Origin: Telopea speciosissima
Taxonomy: Eukaryota > Streptophyta > Magnoliopsida > Proteales > Proteaceae
Direction of reading: 5' to 3'
DNA length: 64,000 nucleotides
Assembly (NCBI RefSeq): GCF_018873765.1
Contig: NC_057923.1
Location: 12,102,413 to 12,166,412, forward strand
Position 1 is the stretch's first letter. The number at the start of each line of letters is the position of its first letter. A model generated the notes under the pieces. The model searched no databases, was not told the DNA's origin, and worked only from the letters and a program-made list of their open reading frames with translations. Made by a program: the position numbers and the translations under genes. Shown here piece after piece: positions 11,260 through 22,205 of the stretch.

Positions 11260-12530
11260 GGGTTTTTTTTTCCCCTTCCCTTTTCTTTCCGCCGCAGCCG
11301 TGATTGCTTCCGTCCGCCACTGTGCATGTTGTATCTCCGCCCTTGTGCGTGTTTTCTTCTCTATTTACTCCTCAGCCTTGTCAATGATGAAGACGGCGAT
11401 GCTGACGCCGACGACAACGACGATGCCGACGCCGCCGCCGCTGACGATGCCGACGATGGAAATCCCTCTGTGGCCATCTCCTTTCCGTCAACGATGGAAG
11501 CGTAGCGTCAACGACAACTCCCTTGCGACGAAGATGGTATTTGCCTGTTGTGCGAGATGCAGCCTGCAGACGATGATGCACTCATCTGCAACACTGTCGC
11601 AAGTCCTTGGCAGCTTAGGTGTCTACCCTTTCGCCTTGAAACACTTGCCTATGCTTCTTATTGGGACTTTCCAGATTGTGTTCCGATTGTCGGCGATTTT
11701 TCGGCACCGACCGTTGGAATGGCCAGCGATATCGTCTGGGACGACGTCTGCGGCAAGGACTGTGATGTCGATTCCCCTGCTTGTAGCATGAATGACCTCG
11801 CCCAACCCAGCGCTTGGCCCCCCATTTTATTCTTAGATCTGCTGAACAATCGGTCTGCGCTAGTGGTTCTCAGCTGTTCTTCATTTATGGATGGTGGTGG
11901 AAGCCTCATAGGCAGGGGGACATGGCTGATGCTGCTGGAGTTTCAGTCCTTGCAGTTGTTGGAAGTATCGGCAATGCTAGCTGTGAGCAACGCCGAGGTG
12001 TTTGATGTGGAAGGTTTTTCTTTTTTAGTTGGGTGGTGCCGAGTTCCACCACCTTCTTTTTCTTTTTTAGGTTTTGGTTTTGCAGGTTACGTCGGTTATG
12101 GCGTTGGTGTTGCCATGGAAATGGCCGGCTCCATTACCCCTCTCGCCGTACAGATCTTGTGGCCCGGTCACCGTTCACCGAAGCTCCTCTCGGCGCGGCA
12201 GCGTGCCAGCTTGCATGGGCATGATGGCGCGGATCTTTTCGACACTTTTGGGGTCCTTTCTTTTGGCACGAAATTGCATGCTTATCAGTTGCTATGTTGA
12301 CAGCACTTTATCTGGGGCAATGGTTTTCACCCATCCCCTTCTCCGGATGACTCAATCTTTGGCATGCGAGACTGGGTCACTTTCCGCTCCGTCGATCTGG
12401 GTTCTATATACCCAAACCTTCTGTTGGTCATGCTACCTATCTTTTTTTAGTATCTTTTTATGTAGCCTGTTTTTCTGTTGGCGTGGGGCGCGCGTGAATG
12501 AATAGCCCTGTTATCTACCAAAAATAAAAA
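11260..12530 (+). mobile_element. LINE-like retroposon with target duplication
   Basis: A GC-rich 1.27-kb insert flanked by a 14-15-bp direct repeat, GATATATATTTTAAA (11245-11259) and GATATATATTTAAA (12531-12544). It ends in TTATCTACCAAAAATAAAAA, the A-rich 3' end typical of plant L1 elements. Two overlapping plus-strand frames (11210-11791 and 11548-12300, 193 and 250 codons) cover most of it, but neither shows endonuclease or reverse transcriptase motifs. It could be an internally deleted L1 or a retroposed cellular RNA. The flanking duplication and tail support retroposition; the L1 identity is inferred from the 3' end alone. Confidence 0.65.
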
Positions 12531-12544
12531 GATATATATTTAAA

Positions 12545-12799
12545 CATATTCAAGAATAGTCATAAAATTATATTTGAAAAAATATATTATAAATAAATTT
12601 TCAGTATAAAAAATCATAAAATTAGATAATTTATTGTCAAAATATTGCATAAAATTTATAATATATTACAATAAAATTGTGAAAATAAAAAAATGTAAAT
12701 AATCCAGAAAACCGCATACACTATTAAAATTAAAATTGGGAACTGAAAATAAGTTCATTTTCACACAACATATTTAAAAAATGATGAAATATTAAAATC
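12545..12799. other. AT-rich spacer
   Basis: Low-complexity AT-rich DNA with several AAAATTATA-like words. Nothing else is seen. Confidence 0.6.
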
Positions 12800-13500
12800 G
12801 ACTAGAATCAACCCAAACCCTAGAAACAAAACCATATACCTCATTGGTCAACAACAATGCGAGGTAGAAAATTGTAAGGGAGCATGAAAATGAAAATATT
12901 AGGTATAAACTACTAAATTTTGAAAGGGAGATCCGATGAAATTGAAATCAGATTAGTTGGAGTTCCAGGGAAGAAGTTTTTATTTCTAGGGCCCTCATTG
13001 GACGACAATGATGGGTCCGGAAAATTGTGAGGGGACCATGGAAAATAAAATTGTAGGTCTAAATTACCTAATTTTGAAAGGGGGATACAATAGTATTGAA
13101 ATCAAGTCAATCAAAGTTCCGAGGAAAAAGCCTCATTGGCCGACAATGATGTGAGCTAGACAGTTATAAGGGGAGCACGAATATTTTAAAATATTAGGTC
13201 TAAACTACTGAATTTTAATAGGGGGATTCGATGACATTGAAATCCGATCCATTGGAGTTCCAGAGAAAAGATTCTGTTTCAAGAGCCTTCATTGGCCAAA
13301 AATGATTAGAGCCATAAAATTATAAGGTGAGCACGAAAATTGAAGATCGTAGGTCTAAGTTTCTGAATTTTGATAGGGGGATACGATGACATTGAAAGCA
13401 GATCAATCGAAGTTTTAGGGAAAAAGATTTTGATTCGAGGGCCATCATTGGCTGACAATGATGCAAGCCAAAAAATTGTGAGTAGAGCATGGAAAATTGA
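12800..13500. repeat. Degenerate tandem array, about 140-160-bp period, five units
   Basis: The phrase ACAATGATG (or close variants), followed by AAAATTGTGAGGGGAGCA-like and GGTCTAAACTAC-like words, recurs near 12848, 13007, 13145, 13300 and 13457. Each unit also holds a GGGGGATACGATGACATTGA-like word. Units are strongly diverged. The array lies 0.7 kb inside the CACTA end, so it may belong to that element. Confidence 0.75.
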
Positions 13501-13799
13501 AAATTATTAATAATATGTGTGTATGTATGTATGTATATATATATATAATTCTACCAAAAAAAAGTATACATATAATTTATATGTATGTATATTTTTTATT
13601 TGGTAAAGTATTGATATATCTATAAAACAAGAAGATAAATATTTTTGGTAAAATATTTTTCATATATAAATATATATGTATATAAAAGTACATATATTTA
13701 TATAAAATATTATTTCATATATATTTAAAATATTTTTTCATATAACTATATAAATATATAGTTTTGTTTTGGGTAAAATATATAAATATATAGTTATAG

Positions 13800-14187
13800 T
13801 TATTATAAACCACAATTATGTATCAATATATGACCACAGTTTTTAGAAAGTCTGGCTACAAGAGTGGTAGTTTAACATGGTTTATAGAAACCGTGTCTAA
13901 GGAACTAGTCAATGACTACGGTTACCAATAACCGCGGCTAAAGAATAGTATGTTACCGCAGTTCTTAAAAACCACGGCTAAATATTGGTATATTACCACA
14001 GTTCCTAAAAAATTGCGGTTAAAAAATGATATATGACCACGGTTATGTAAAACCTTAGTATATTTGCAACCCCAAAGTACATTTTGCCGTGTTTGTTGGA
14101 AACCGTGGCTAAATAGTATCTTTCGCCACGATTCTCGGCATAAAGACCTCCACCCAAGTGTGGTTTTTGAGCACTTTTTTCATAGTG
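13800..14187. mobile_element. CACTA (En/Spm) element, right end
   Basis: The stretch ends GAGCACTTTTTTCATAGTG, which is the inverted form of a terminus starting CACTATGAAAAAAGTGC. Inside it are at least eight ACCGCGGCTA/ACCGCAGTT-like subterminal motifs between 13850 and 14110. This pairing of a CACTA terminus with clustered short motifs is diagnostic of plant En/Spm elements. The matching left end is not seen; similar motifs at 113-175 suggest that the element may span most of the first 14 kb. No transposase frame was found. Confidence 0.75.
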
Positions 14188-14284
14188 ATATCTTCCTTAT
14201 CGAAATTTGTATCTTTACACAAGGACATGACTTTGCAATAGGATATGTCTCTTTACCATATGTGGAGGCATGGTTCAGTCACTG

Positions 14285-14430
14285 ATACCGTATCGGTAGC
14301 ATGGTACGAACAAGGGGTAAAATGGTCAGAAAACTCATTTTTTAAAGAATTTCAGGGATAATTTTGTCTGATACAGCCGATCTAAGCCGATACCATATCA
14401 ATATCGTATCAGTTTTGCGTATTGCCAATA
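14285..14430. repeat. Dispersed repeat shared with 28370-28510
   Basis: Contains ACGAACAAGGGGTAAAATGG and GATACAGCCGATC-like words flanked by GATACCGTATCGG-like palindromic words. A diverged copy lies in intron 4 of the second CYP72A gene. Probably a MITE-type repeat. Confidence 0.75.
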
Positions 14431-15276
14431 CAAGTGTATCTAAAGAGTACTTCCCCTTCTTTTTTTTTTTCAGAAATGATGCAACTCACTTTTCTCTACT
14501 ATCTTGTTTTTTTCTCTTACTCTCTCAAAACGTCTTCTTTCTTTCTTTTTTTTTAGCTTTACATGCTTTGAGTTTTCCCTCTTTATTTTGAGTATTTTTG
14601 TATGTAGTGTGTACAACCGTTGGGTCCCATTGTCCCAACGTGGCCTAATTGTTTGAAAGCATATCAACTAGATGGCCTTCCAAGGGCCTGTTTCATCTTG
14701 GAGGACGTGTTGCAAGGACTTTTTGCATCATAGAAGGCAACAATGTTCTTCAGGAGAGCGGCATTAACACGATTCAACTCTTACTTGTTCATGACGTTGT
14801 TACAATATTTCTTACCATGTTGGTGGTGTTACATTGGGGACCATTTATATATTTGAAGTTTTTGAGTTCTCATATTGTAAGAGTTTCTTTTTCTATTTGA
14901 GATTTATTTTACTATAGTGCTCAACACCTATTCCACTCACTGTCATTAAGTATTGAGCGTTAACAATACATGTGGTGGAACCGGACTCAAGAGAACCCTA
15001 TTACCCAAAAGCCATTTTAGGACGCATAGAATAATCATCAGTATGGAGTGTAAGGCCCGGTTTTTGTACCCTTACCAAGAAATGCATTTTTCAAACTGTA
15101 TTCCAAACATAGACAATTCTAAGGAATTTAATGTCAAAAGGAGCATGACTCAGAAATGCACTCCTTGCTTCTGATGTCGGCTTTCCTGATGGGAATACTT
15201 TTTTGTTTTTTTGGTCAGATCCTGATGGAAATACATGTAACTATTTTTATGGATATGGATTTTGTTCCAATAGACG
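14431..15276. other. No gene recognised
   Basis: Pyrimidine-rich tracts (14460-14560) and short chance frames only. Confidence 0.5.
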
Positions 15277-15290
15277 TTTTCAATTGTAGA

Positions 15291-15467
15291 GGGTGGGCTT
15301 TGATGCAATGATAAATGTTGCTTCATTGTGTTCAAGTAATCATGGGTTCGAGTCTAAAAACAATCTTTCTGTGAAAGCAGGGGTAAGGTTGTGTAGATTA
15401 TGAATCTCCCCATACCCCACAGTGGTGAGAACCTCGTGCATTGGATACACTATACACCTTTTTTTAA
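15291..15467 (+). mobile_element. Au-type SINE
   Basis: A tRNA-derived SINE: box A region near GATGCAATGATAAATGTTGC, box B GGGTTCGAGTC at about 15343, then AGCAGGGGTAAGGTTGTG and CCCCACAGTGGTGAGAACCT, which are hallmark words of the Au family. It ends in a T run (CCTTTTTTT). The flanks TTTTCAATTGTAGA (15277-15290) and TTCTCAATTGTAAGA (about 15471-15485) look like the target duplication. Confidence 0.9.
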
Positions 15468-15485
15468 ACATTCTCAATTGTAAGA

Positions 15486-16052
15486 AATTTGAAAATGATG
15501 ATATAACAGTACATTTTTAGGCAGTTATCAACATAGTACGTAATTGGACTCTCATTCGGGATGGGCTAAAAAAAAAAAAAATCTTTATTTATATTCCGAT
15601 TTCCTTAGTAGGAAGTGTCATTCTGAACTGAAATTCATAAGTCATCTTCCACTAGTAGCCCGTTACAATAAAAAACGGGAGGGATCTATACGTCACACCA
15701 ATTAGTGTTCTGAAAAAGACATCATCTATGTGGATCCCATATTTTCAAAATAAATGAAAAAAAAAAAAATACATGTATGCGACCTTCACTTTTTGTGAGA
15801 GGGCATGTATAATCACGTCCTGGGGTTTCTTGGGGTCCAAGAAATGAACCTAGTTAGATAGACAGACAATTTATGGGGGAGAATGTTTCCTTTGCACATA
15901 TGTTTGCTTGCAAATACATGTTAGGTGACTATGCATGTCCCTTTTCCATAAAAGATAAAATGGAAGAAGGTCTACGGGGATATAAAAAAAATATAGATTA
16001 AGATATTGGAATATAATAGATGATGAGAATGGAAGGCTATAAAAAAATGGTA
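15486..16052. other. No gene recognised
   Basis: AT-rich spacer with A runs at about 15569 and 15757. Nothing else is supported. Confidence 0.5.
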
Positions 16053-16450
16053 GAATAAAACCATAAAATAAGGCCTTTGTGTTGCCCCAATAGAGTGTTG
16101 CCAGCCTCGATTGGGTTAGTAAATCGAATCCAAATCCTCTCCAATGACATTTAATCACCATAGTTAATCTCCCACCATCCTCCCCACACCCCATGGATGG
16201 TGTCTCATGACGTTTGACTATCCATCCCCAAAAGGCATGATCCCGGCCATGGTTTCCCATGGTAGAAAAAAACCATAAAATAAGGCCTTTGTGTTGCCAC
16301 AATAGAGTGCTGCCGGCCTCGATTGGATTAGTAAAATGAATCCAGATCCTCTCCAATGACATTTAACCACCAGAGTCAATCTCCCATCATCCTCCCCACA
16401 CCCCCAAAGATGGTCCCCATACCCCATGGATGGTGTCTCATAACGTTTTT
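16053..16450 (+). repeat. Duplicated CYP72A upstream block
   Basis: A roughly 200-bp segment beginning ACCATAAAATAAGGCCTTTG occurs at about 16060-16262 and again from about 16268. It carries the AAGGCCTTTGTGTTGCCACA word found upstream of the other CYP72A copies (22465, 23471, and diverged at 37765, 46970, 49745, 54745). The AAATACGTCAT element kept by the other copies is missing here. Confidence 0.85.
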
Positions 16451-16518
16451 CATCCAGCACCTTTTCTGCTTCCCCGAACCACACCTTTCTGTTCCTTATT
16501 ATCTATTAAATGCGCCCC

Positions 16519-17143
16519 CAACCTCCCTCCCCTCTCAAGGAGCTCCTGTAGTTCACTCACACTCTCTCTCTCTCTTTCTCTCTCTTGTGTATGTGTGTGT
16601 GCGTGTGAAAGAAGTGATGGGAGAAAGTGGGTTCATTTTAATGGTGATATTATGCATTTTGAATGTATTATGGTGGGGATGGAAGATGTTGGATTGGATA
16701 TGGTGGAGACCCAAGAAGCTGGAGAGACTTCTCAAGGACAAGGTATCAAAGTCACTCCTTACAAGTTACTGTTGGGTGACCTGAAAGACAACATGAGGTT
16801 GTTCAAGGAAGCTCGGTCCAAGCCCATGAACAACCTCCCTCCCCTCTCAAGGAGCTCCTGTAGTTCACTCACACTCTCTCTCTCTCTTTCTCTCTCTTGT
16901 GTATGTGTGTGTGCGTGTGAAAGAAGTGATGGGAGAAAGTGGGTTCATTTTAATGGTGATATTATGCATTTTGAATGTATTATGGTGGGGATGGAAGATG
17001 TTGGATTGGATATGGTGGAGACCCAAGAAGCTGGAGAGACTTCTCAAGGAACAAGGTATCAAAGTCACTCCTTACAAGTTACTGTTGGGTGACCTGAAAG
17101 ACAACATGAGGTTGTTCAAGGAAGCTCGGTCCAAGCCCATGAA
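16519..17143 (+). repeat. Tandem duplication of leader plus exon 1 (312/313 bp)
   Basis: Unit 1 is 16519-16830 and unit 2 is 16831-17143. Both start CAACCTCCCTCCCCTCTCAA and end AAGCCCATGAA. The only difference seen is one base: GGACAAGG in unit 1, GGAACAAGG in unit 2. Each unit holds the start codon and most of exon 1 of the CYP72A pseudogene (ATG at 16617 and 16929). The near identity marks a very recent event. Confidence 0.97.
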
Positions 17144-19603
17144 CCTATCCCATGATATTGCTCCACGTGTGTTGCCCTTTGATCTTCAAACCATCCAGAA
17201 ATACGGTATGTTTTGCCTCTAATTTTCACTGTGCAATCGTTCTTTCTTTGGATAATTATCTATGTAACAATGGAAGGTGATGTTTCCAAAAATCACAAGT
17301 CATCGTAACGCCCAAGGGTTGCAAGCCTTAAAAGCCCTTATTTTTTTATGGGTACATGAGAATTGATTGTTGATATATGATTGAAATTTGAAAATGCAGG
17401 TAAAACTCTGCATTTTGGTTTGGAACAACTCCAAGATTGTATATTATGGATCCTAACCTCATAAGGGACATTATGAGCAACAAGTTCGGTCACTATGCGA
17501 AGGTCCAAGGAAATCGACTCTTCCGCCTTATTTTGAGTGGACTTGTAACCTATGAGGGTGAGAAATGGGTCAAACACAGAAGGATTATAAACCCTGCATT
17601 TCATATCGAAAAACTAAAAGTTGCTTCTATATCTTTAACATTTCTATCTAATTCTTTTGAATGCATATAATATAATAGATTTACCTCATTTCCTTGGAAA
17701 AAAGGATGGGGACCCAGGGAAGAGAGAGAAAGGCATTCCTTTCTTCACTATTTTTAAGGTCATTTTAGGTCTACCTTTGGCTCTTTTAGTTCCTTCAATT
17801 CTAAATCAAATCACTCTTTCATATTGAAACATCAAATTAAAGACCTCCGTTGAACATGATCATTCCACTTCAAACAACTTTCTAGTAGCTAAGCATATCT
17901 TTCCTCACCACTTCTCCTATAGTCATTTTGGGTTTGGCACTGGCTCTTTTAGTTTATTTTCTCCAATTGGAATATTAAAATAACTCATCCGTTCTAATAA
18001 CTAGAGCATCCAAAGGCCTTCGTTAAACATGGGCATTCCATATTACATATTTTGTGGTAATGCGCTTTTCCATGTTATTGTGATGGTGATAGATTGTATA
18101 TCTTCTTCTTTCTTTGTTAAACTGTCAAAGCGAATGTTATCGGCATTTTATACAAGTCTAATGAGATGGTCAGCAAATGGGAAAAATTAGTTACATCAGA
18201 AGGGTCTTGTGAATTGGATGTGTGGCCAGAACTCTAAAATTTATCAGGGGATGTCATCTCTAGGGCAGCTTTTGGTAGCTCCTACGAAGAAGGTAAACAG
18301 ATATTCAAATTACAAGATGAGCAAAGTGAGCTCTTCATCCAGTCTTTTTCGACAGGATTCATCCCTGGTTTTAGGTACAATTCATCTTAATTCCTTCCTG
18401 CATCCTTTTTCCTATTGAGCATTACTAACAACAAACCAATATCCATTTTTTCGGATCAATATCTTCTATGGCGTGGGCTGCCCCTCCTGCTGTGCTGTGC
18501 AGATACAGAATGGCGCGCATTGACCGCCTTAGCCCTGCCCGAACACTTTGCCCGAGTGAGGGTAAGGCGGTCATTGCATGCAGCCCTGTGTCTGCGCAGC
18601 ACAGGCAGGACAGTGCAACGCGCCATAGAAGATCTGTGTTGTTTTCAATTGCCCTCACCAATGTTTGTTATTATGTATATAGTTTGTTGCCAACGAAAAG
18701 GAACAGAAGAATGAAAGAAATTAACAGAGAAGTGCGAGCCCTTTTAATGGGTATCATCAACAAAAGACAGAAAACTATGAAGGTTGCAGAAGCCAATAAC
18801 GATGACTTGTTAATGACTTGTTAGGGTTGTTACTTGAATCCAATGATAAAGAAATTCAAGAAAATAAAAACAAGAAAAATGTTGGGATGGACATCGAAGA
18901 GGTCATCCAAGAATGTAAGCTATTCTACTTTGCAGGGCAGGAAACCACATCTGTTCTTCTTGTTTGGACAATGGTTGTATTAAGTATGCATTCAGAATGG
19001 CAAGTGCGTGCGAGGGAAGAAGTTTTACAAGTCTTTGGGAAGAACAAACCGGATTTTGATGGACTAAATCACCTCAAAATTGTAAGGACTTGCTTTCCCA
19101 TCAGTTTCAGATACATACAGAGTTTATTAAATTTAAAACAGAGTTTTTCTGAACTTTCCCTAATCCTCCATTGCAGGTTACCATGATTTTGTATGAGGTT
19201 CTTAGATTATATCCACCAGTGTTATTTCTTAATCGGTGTACATACAAGAACATAAAACTAGGAGAAATATCTCTACCCCCTGGAATACAACTAATTTTAC
19301 CAATACTCCATTCTTCACCATGATCAAGAAGTATGGGGTGAAGATGCAAAAGAATTCAAACCAGAGAGATTTGCAGAAGGAATCTGAAAAGCCACAAAGA
19401 ATCAAGTCTCATTTTTCCCATTTGGTTGGGGCCCTCGAATATGCATTGGGCAACAATTTGCAATGACAGAAGCAAAGATGGCTTTAGCAATGATTCTACA
19501 AAGATTTACTTTTGAACTTTCTCCATCATATGCTCATGCTCCTACCATTGTACTCGCTCTTCATCCACAGTATGGTGCTCAAATCATATTACATAAACTG
19601 TAG
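16929..19603 (+). pseudogene. CYP72A pseudogene (copy 1)
   Basis: Exons by homology to the intact copies: 16929-17205, 17400-17619, 18131-18374, 18683-19081, 19177-19603. The P450 landmarks are still readable: AGQETTS in exon 4, YEVLRLYPP and [10 protein letters not shown] in exon 5. Lesions seen against the paralogues: exon 2 lacks one base near its start (GGTAAAACTCTGC); exon 3 lacks one base in ACAAGTCTAATGAG and has CTC TAA for CTC CAA; exon 4 carries an 11-bp duplication (GACTTGTTAATGACTTGTTAG) that gives a stop; exon 5 has an extra base near 19305 and ATC TGA for ATC TCA near 19384. An extra partial exon 1 precedes it (16617-16830), out of frame after a one-base loss. Intron 3 holds a MITE. 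Introns 3 and 4 and exon 5 resemble copy 6 most. Confidence 0.95.
18451..18637. mobile_element. MITE, AGATCTTCTACGG family, in intron 3 of copy 1
   Basis: The ends ATCTTCTATGGCGTGGGCTG and CGCCATAGAAGAT are inverted repeats. The centre has GGGTAAGGCGGTCATTGCAT like the 5799 element. The paralogous intron of copy 6 lacks it. Confidence 0.85.
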
Positions 19604-20379
19604 AATCATATCTTCATAATCATCATTTCTTGGTGATTTAATTTATCATTCGAAAATTTCATTGTGAGTTAGTTACTTTGATTGTTGAATGTGTTTTGTG
19701 TGGAATGTTAATATCCATATAAATAGAAACAAGATTTGTCTATGCATTCATGAATCACAAATAATACAGGCGGGAACTCGATACATAGCGTTCACCAACG
19801 CATGAGAAGAATCCGCGGCTTAATTTGAACTGGCCATGGTTTATTCATCTTTGCAATGGGAAATGGAATCTCTAGCTTTCTCCCTCTAGCTCCCCTTTAA
19901 GCCTCTTTAGCAATGGGTGCTTGCAATTATGATAACCAAGTAGGGTAGAGAGAGAGAGAGAGAGAGGACCTAGCCAGAGTCCTATATATAGATAATAGTT
20001 CGGATAAGGCAAGATTATAGTTTGAGCCTATCCAAGCCCGACCCGATTAGCTAAATGAGTGATCATGGTGCAGGGCTTGAATTGGTTAAGCCTGGTTAGG
20101 CCCAATCGAAATCGACCGAACCCAATTGGTTAACACCCCTAATGACAGCTATACATCATGTACCGACATACTCCCTTCCATGATCACAATACTTATAACA
20201 ACTCTATTCAAACAAATGTATACGTAGGGAATAAGCTTAAAGGCTACAACTAATTAAATGATCCAAAATAATATCCTACTCTATTAAATAAGTAAAAGTG
20301 TCTAACACAATATAGCCATTACATTAAACTTAAAAAAAATCCATATCTATTACAAGATCTGTAAACTATGTAAGCGCTG
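19604..20379. other. 3' flank of copy 1
   Basis: The first 100 bp (ATCATTTCTTGGTGATTTAA and similar) match the 3' flanks of the other copies. After that nothing is recognised except a short GA run at about 19948-19965. Confidence 0.6.
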
Positions 20380-21060
20380 ATGCCTTGGTCATGTGGCGGA
20401 AATTCGTCCCGCACTGATCGGTAAGTACGAAGCCGAAGCGTTTAACAAAGATTCACGAAAAAGTAAAAGATGCAAAGACACAGGATTTACGTGATTCGGC
20501 ACGGTGGCCTACGTCCACGGGGTAATAACACGGAATTCACTTCACTAGTACAAGAAAAATTACAACACACACCTCTCATTCACAATACTATATGTGGGAC
20601 CACTCAACAAGGAAACTCACTCACAATATAACTCTCACTAATTCCCCAAAGGAATTATACACAGAAAACAATACCCAAAGTTCCCTACAAGTGAAACCCA
20701 AACCCAACTCAAGAACACCTCTCAAAGCTCTCTGAGATTACCGTTCTCAGTTCCTGTCTTGTATCTTGAACGCATCCCCCTACCCCTATTTATAGGAGAA
20801 TGGAATAAGAGAGACAGAGGAGAGAAAACCAACTCCTTGGTTTCTTCGTCCGAATCGGCTTCTGCGTCAATGGCGTAGCCGCTTCAAATCCTCCATTTTC
20901 AAATGTAGCCAGCGTAACAGGTGGAGGACGGCGTCGATCATGGCAGGCGCCCTCCTCCTATTCTCCAATTCATACCTGTTTTCTTCTTCATAAATTGCAT
21001 TGCCATTCAATGCATTAATAACCCTTTGAATTCAAAACTACCGACCACATGAGATGGGTA
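20380..21060 (-). mobile_element. Probable LTR fragment (solo)
   Basis: Read on the minus strand, it holds CTATAAATAGGGGTAGGGGG (TATA-like, at about 20795) followed by a leader. On the plus strand it holds GATTTACGTGATTCGGCACG and GGCCTACGTCCACGGGG, words common in plant LTRs. No partner LTR or coding part is seen, and the ends are approximate. Confidence 0.5.
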
Positions 21061-22205
21061 AGAAATGAGGTGAATATACATTTGCATCTACTATTTATGC
21101 ATTTGTTGTTTCACTATTCATGACATCATTGATTTATTTTTATTATTCATGACATCATTTTCATCACAGGTCATAGGATCATGAATCATCAGACTTGTCT
21201 TGATGTGTATAATAGACACTTCTTGTTTCTGAACAATTTCCTTCACAAAATTATATTCACTCTAATATGCTTTCCTCTAATGAAAGCGAGAATGAGTGGA
21301 ATCCAAGTATCGGCCTAAAGGATGTAAATAAAGCGGACTCTCCCTTCATTTACGTCTAGATTCAATGGACTCAAAATAAGGTAAAACGGGCGGAGAAGGT
21401 GGACAGGGGTGTAGAAAGAAAGATGAAGATATTTGGAACGTAAATTGGTTCACACTGATCCAAGATATTCTCTTGGACCAATTGTCTCAACTATCGACTC
21501 CCGCTCTTATATATGCTTATTCTTCCCTACCTTGATAAGTAGAAGTGACAAGATAAGAAAGAGATAGACATGGTTATTCGAGTGAACCAAACTCCCAAGT
21601 TTTAAGCAAATGCTTGATTAGTTAATTCATCATAATCCGTTACAAATTGAAAGCATATAAATAGCAAAGTAGCACAAAAACTGACGCCTTCTAACAGTCT
21701 TACCTTTCCACAACTACATCCCATATCCTATAGATAAACTGCCACCTCACCTCATCTCATCTCAACCGTAACCGTACACCTCCTACTACTTGCCAAAGAC
21801 TACGGTAACACTACCATTACAATTCAAACACTAGGACTCCACTTGGACTTCGTTAATCATTCAATGACTTGTTCAATCTAACGGACTTGGCTCTTGTGCA
21901 ACCGTGGCGAGAGCTACATAGGTGCAGCACAAAAACCACCCCAAATACAGCGGGGTGGTCATTTCACATATGGGGCCCATGTGAGACCCACTTGTGAAAT
22001 GACTACCTTACCCCTATTTTTTGCTGTCATTTAGCGGTGTTGCACTTGTGCAGCTCCCACCACGGCTGCTTAAGATCTTTTTCCCAAATCTAACACCCCC
22101 AATAACTAACTTCCTATTTTTACTAAGATAGCCACTATGTGGCTCACGTAACAGAAACATGTCTTCATGATTCAAGGACATGATCCCAAGCGTTCCTAGC
22201 TCCAT
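21061..22205. other. Intergenic spacer
   Basis: No gene seen. The last 60 bp (CATGATCCCAAGCGTTCCTA and onward) match the distal upstream block of the other CYP72A genes and form the left flank of the copia relic. Confidence 0.6.

Noticed and set aside
11548-12300. 250-codon frame as a host gene
   Set aside because: It lies wholly inside an insert with target duplication and A-rich tail, overlaps another long frame in a GC-rich stretch, and shows no recognised domain.
16430-17092. 220-codon frame covering both exon 1 copies
   Set aside because: It is an alternative frame created by the tandem duplication; the protein is repetitive and out of frame with the P450.
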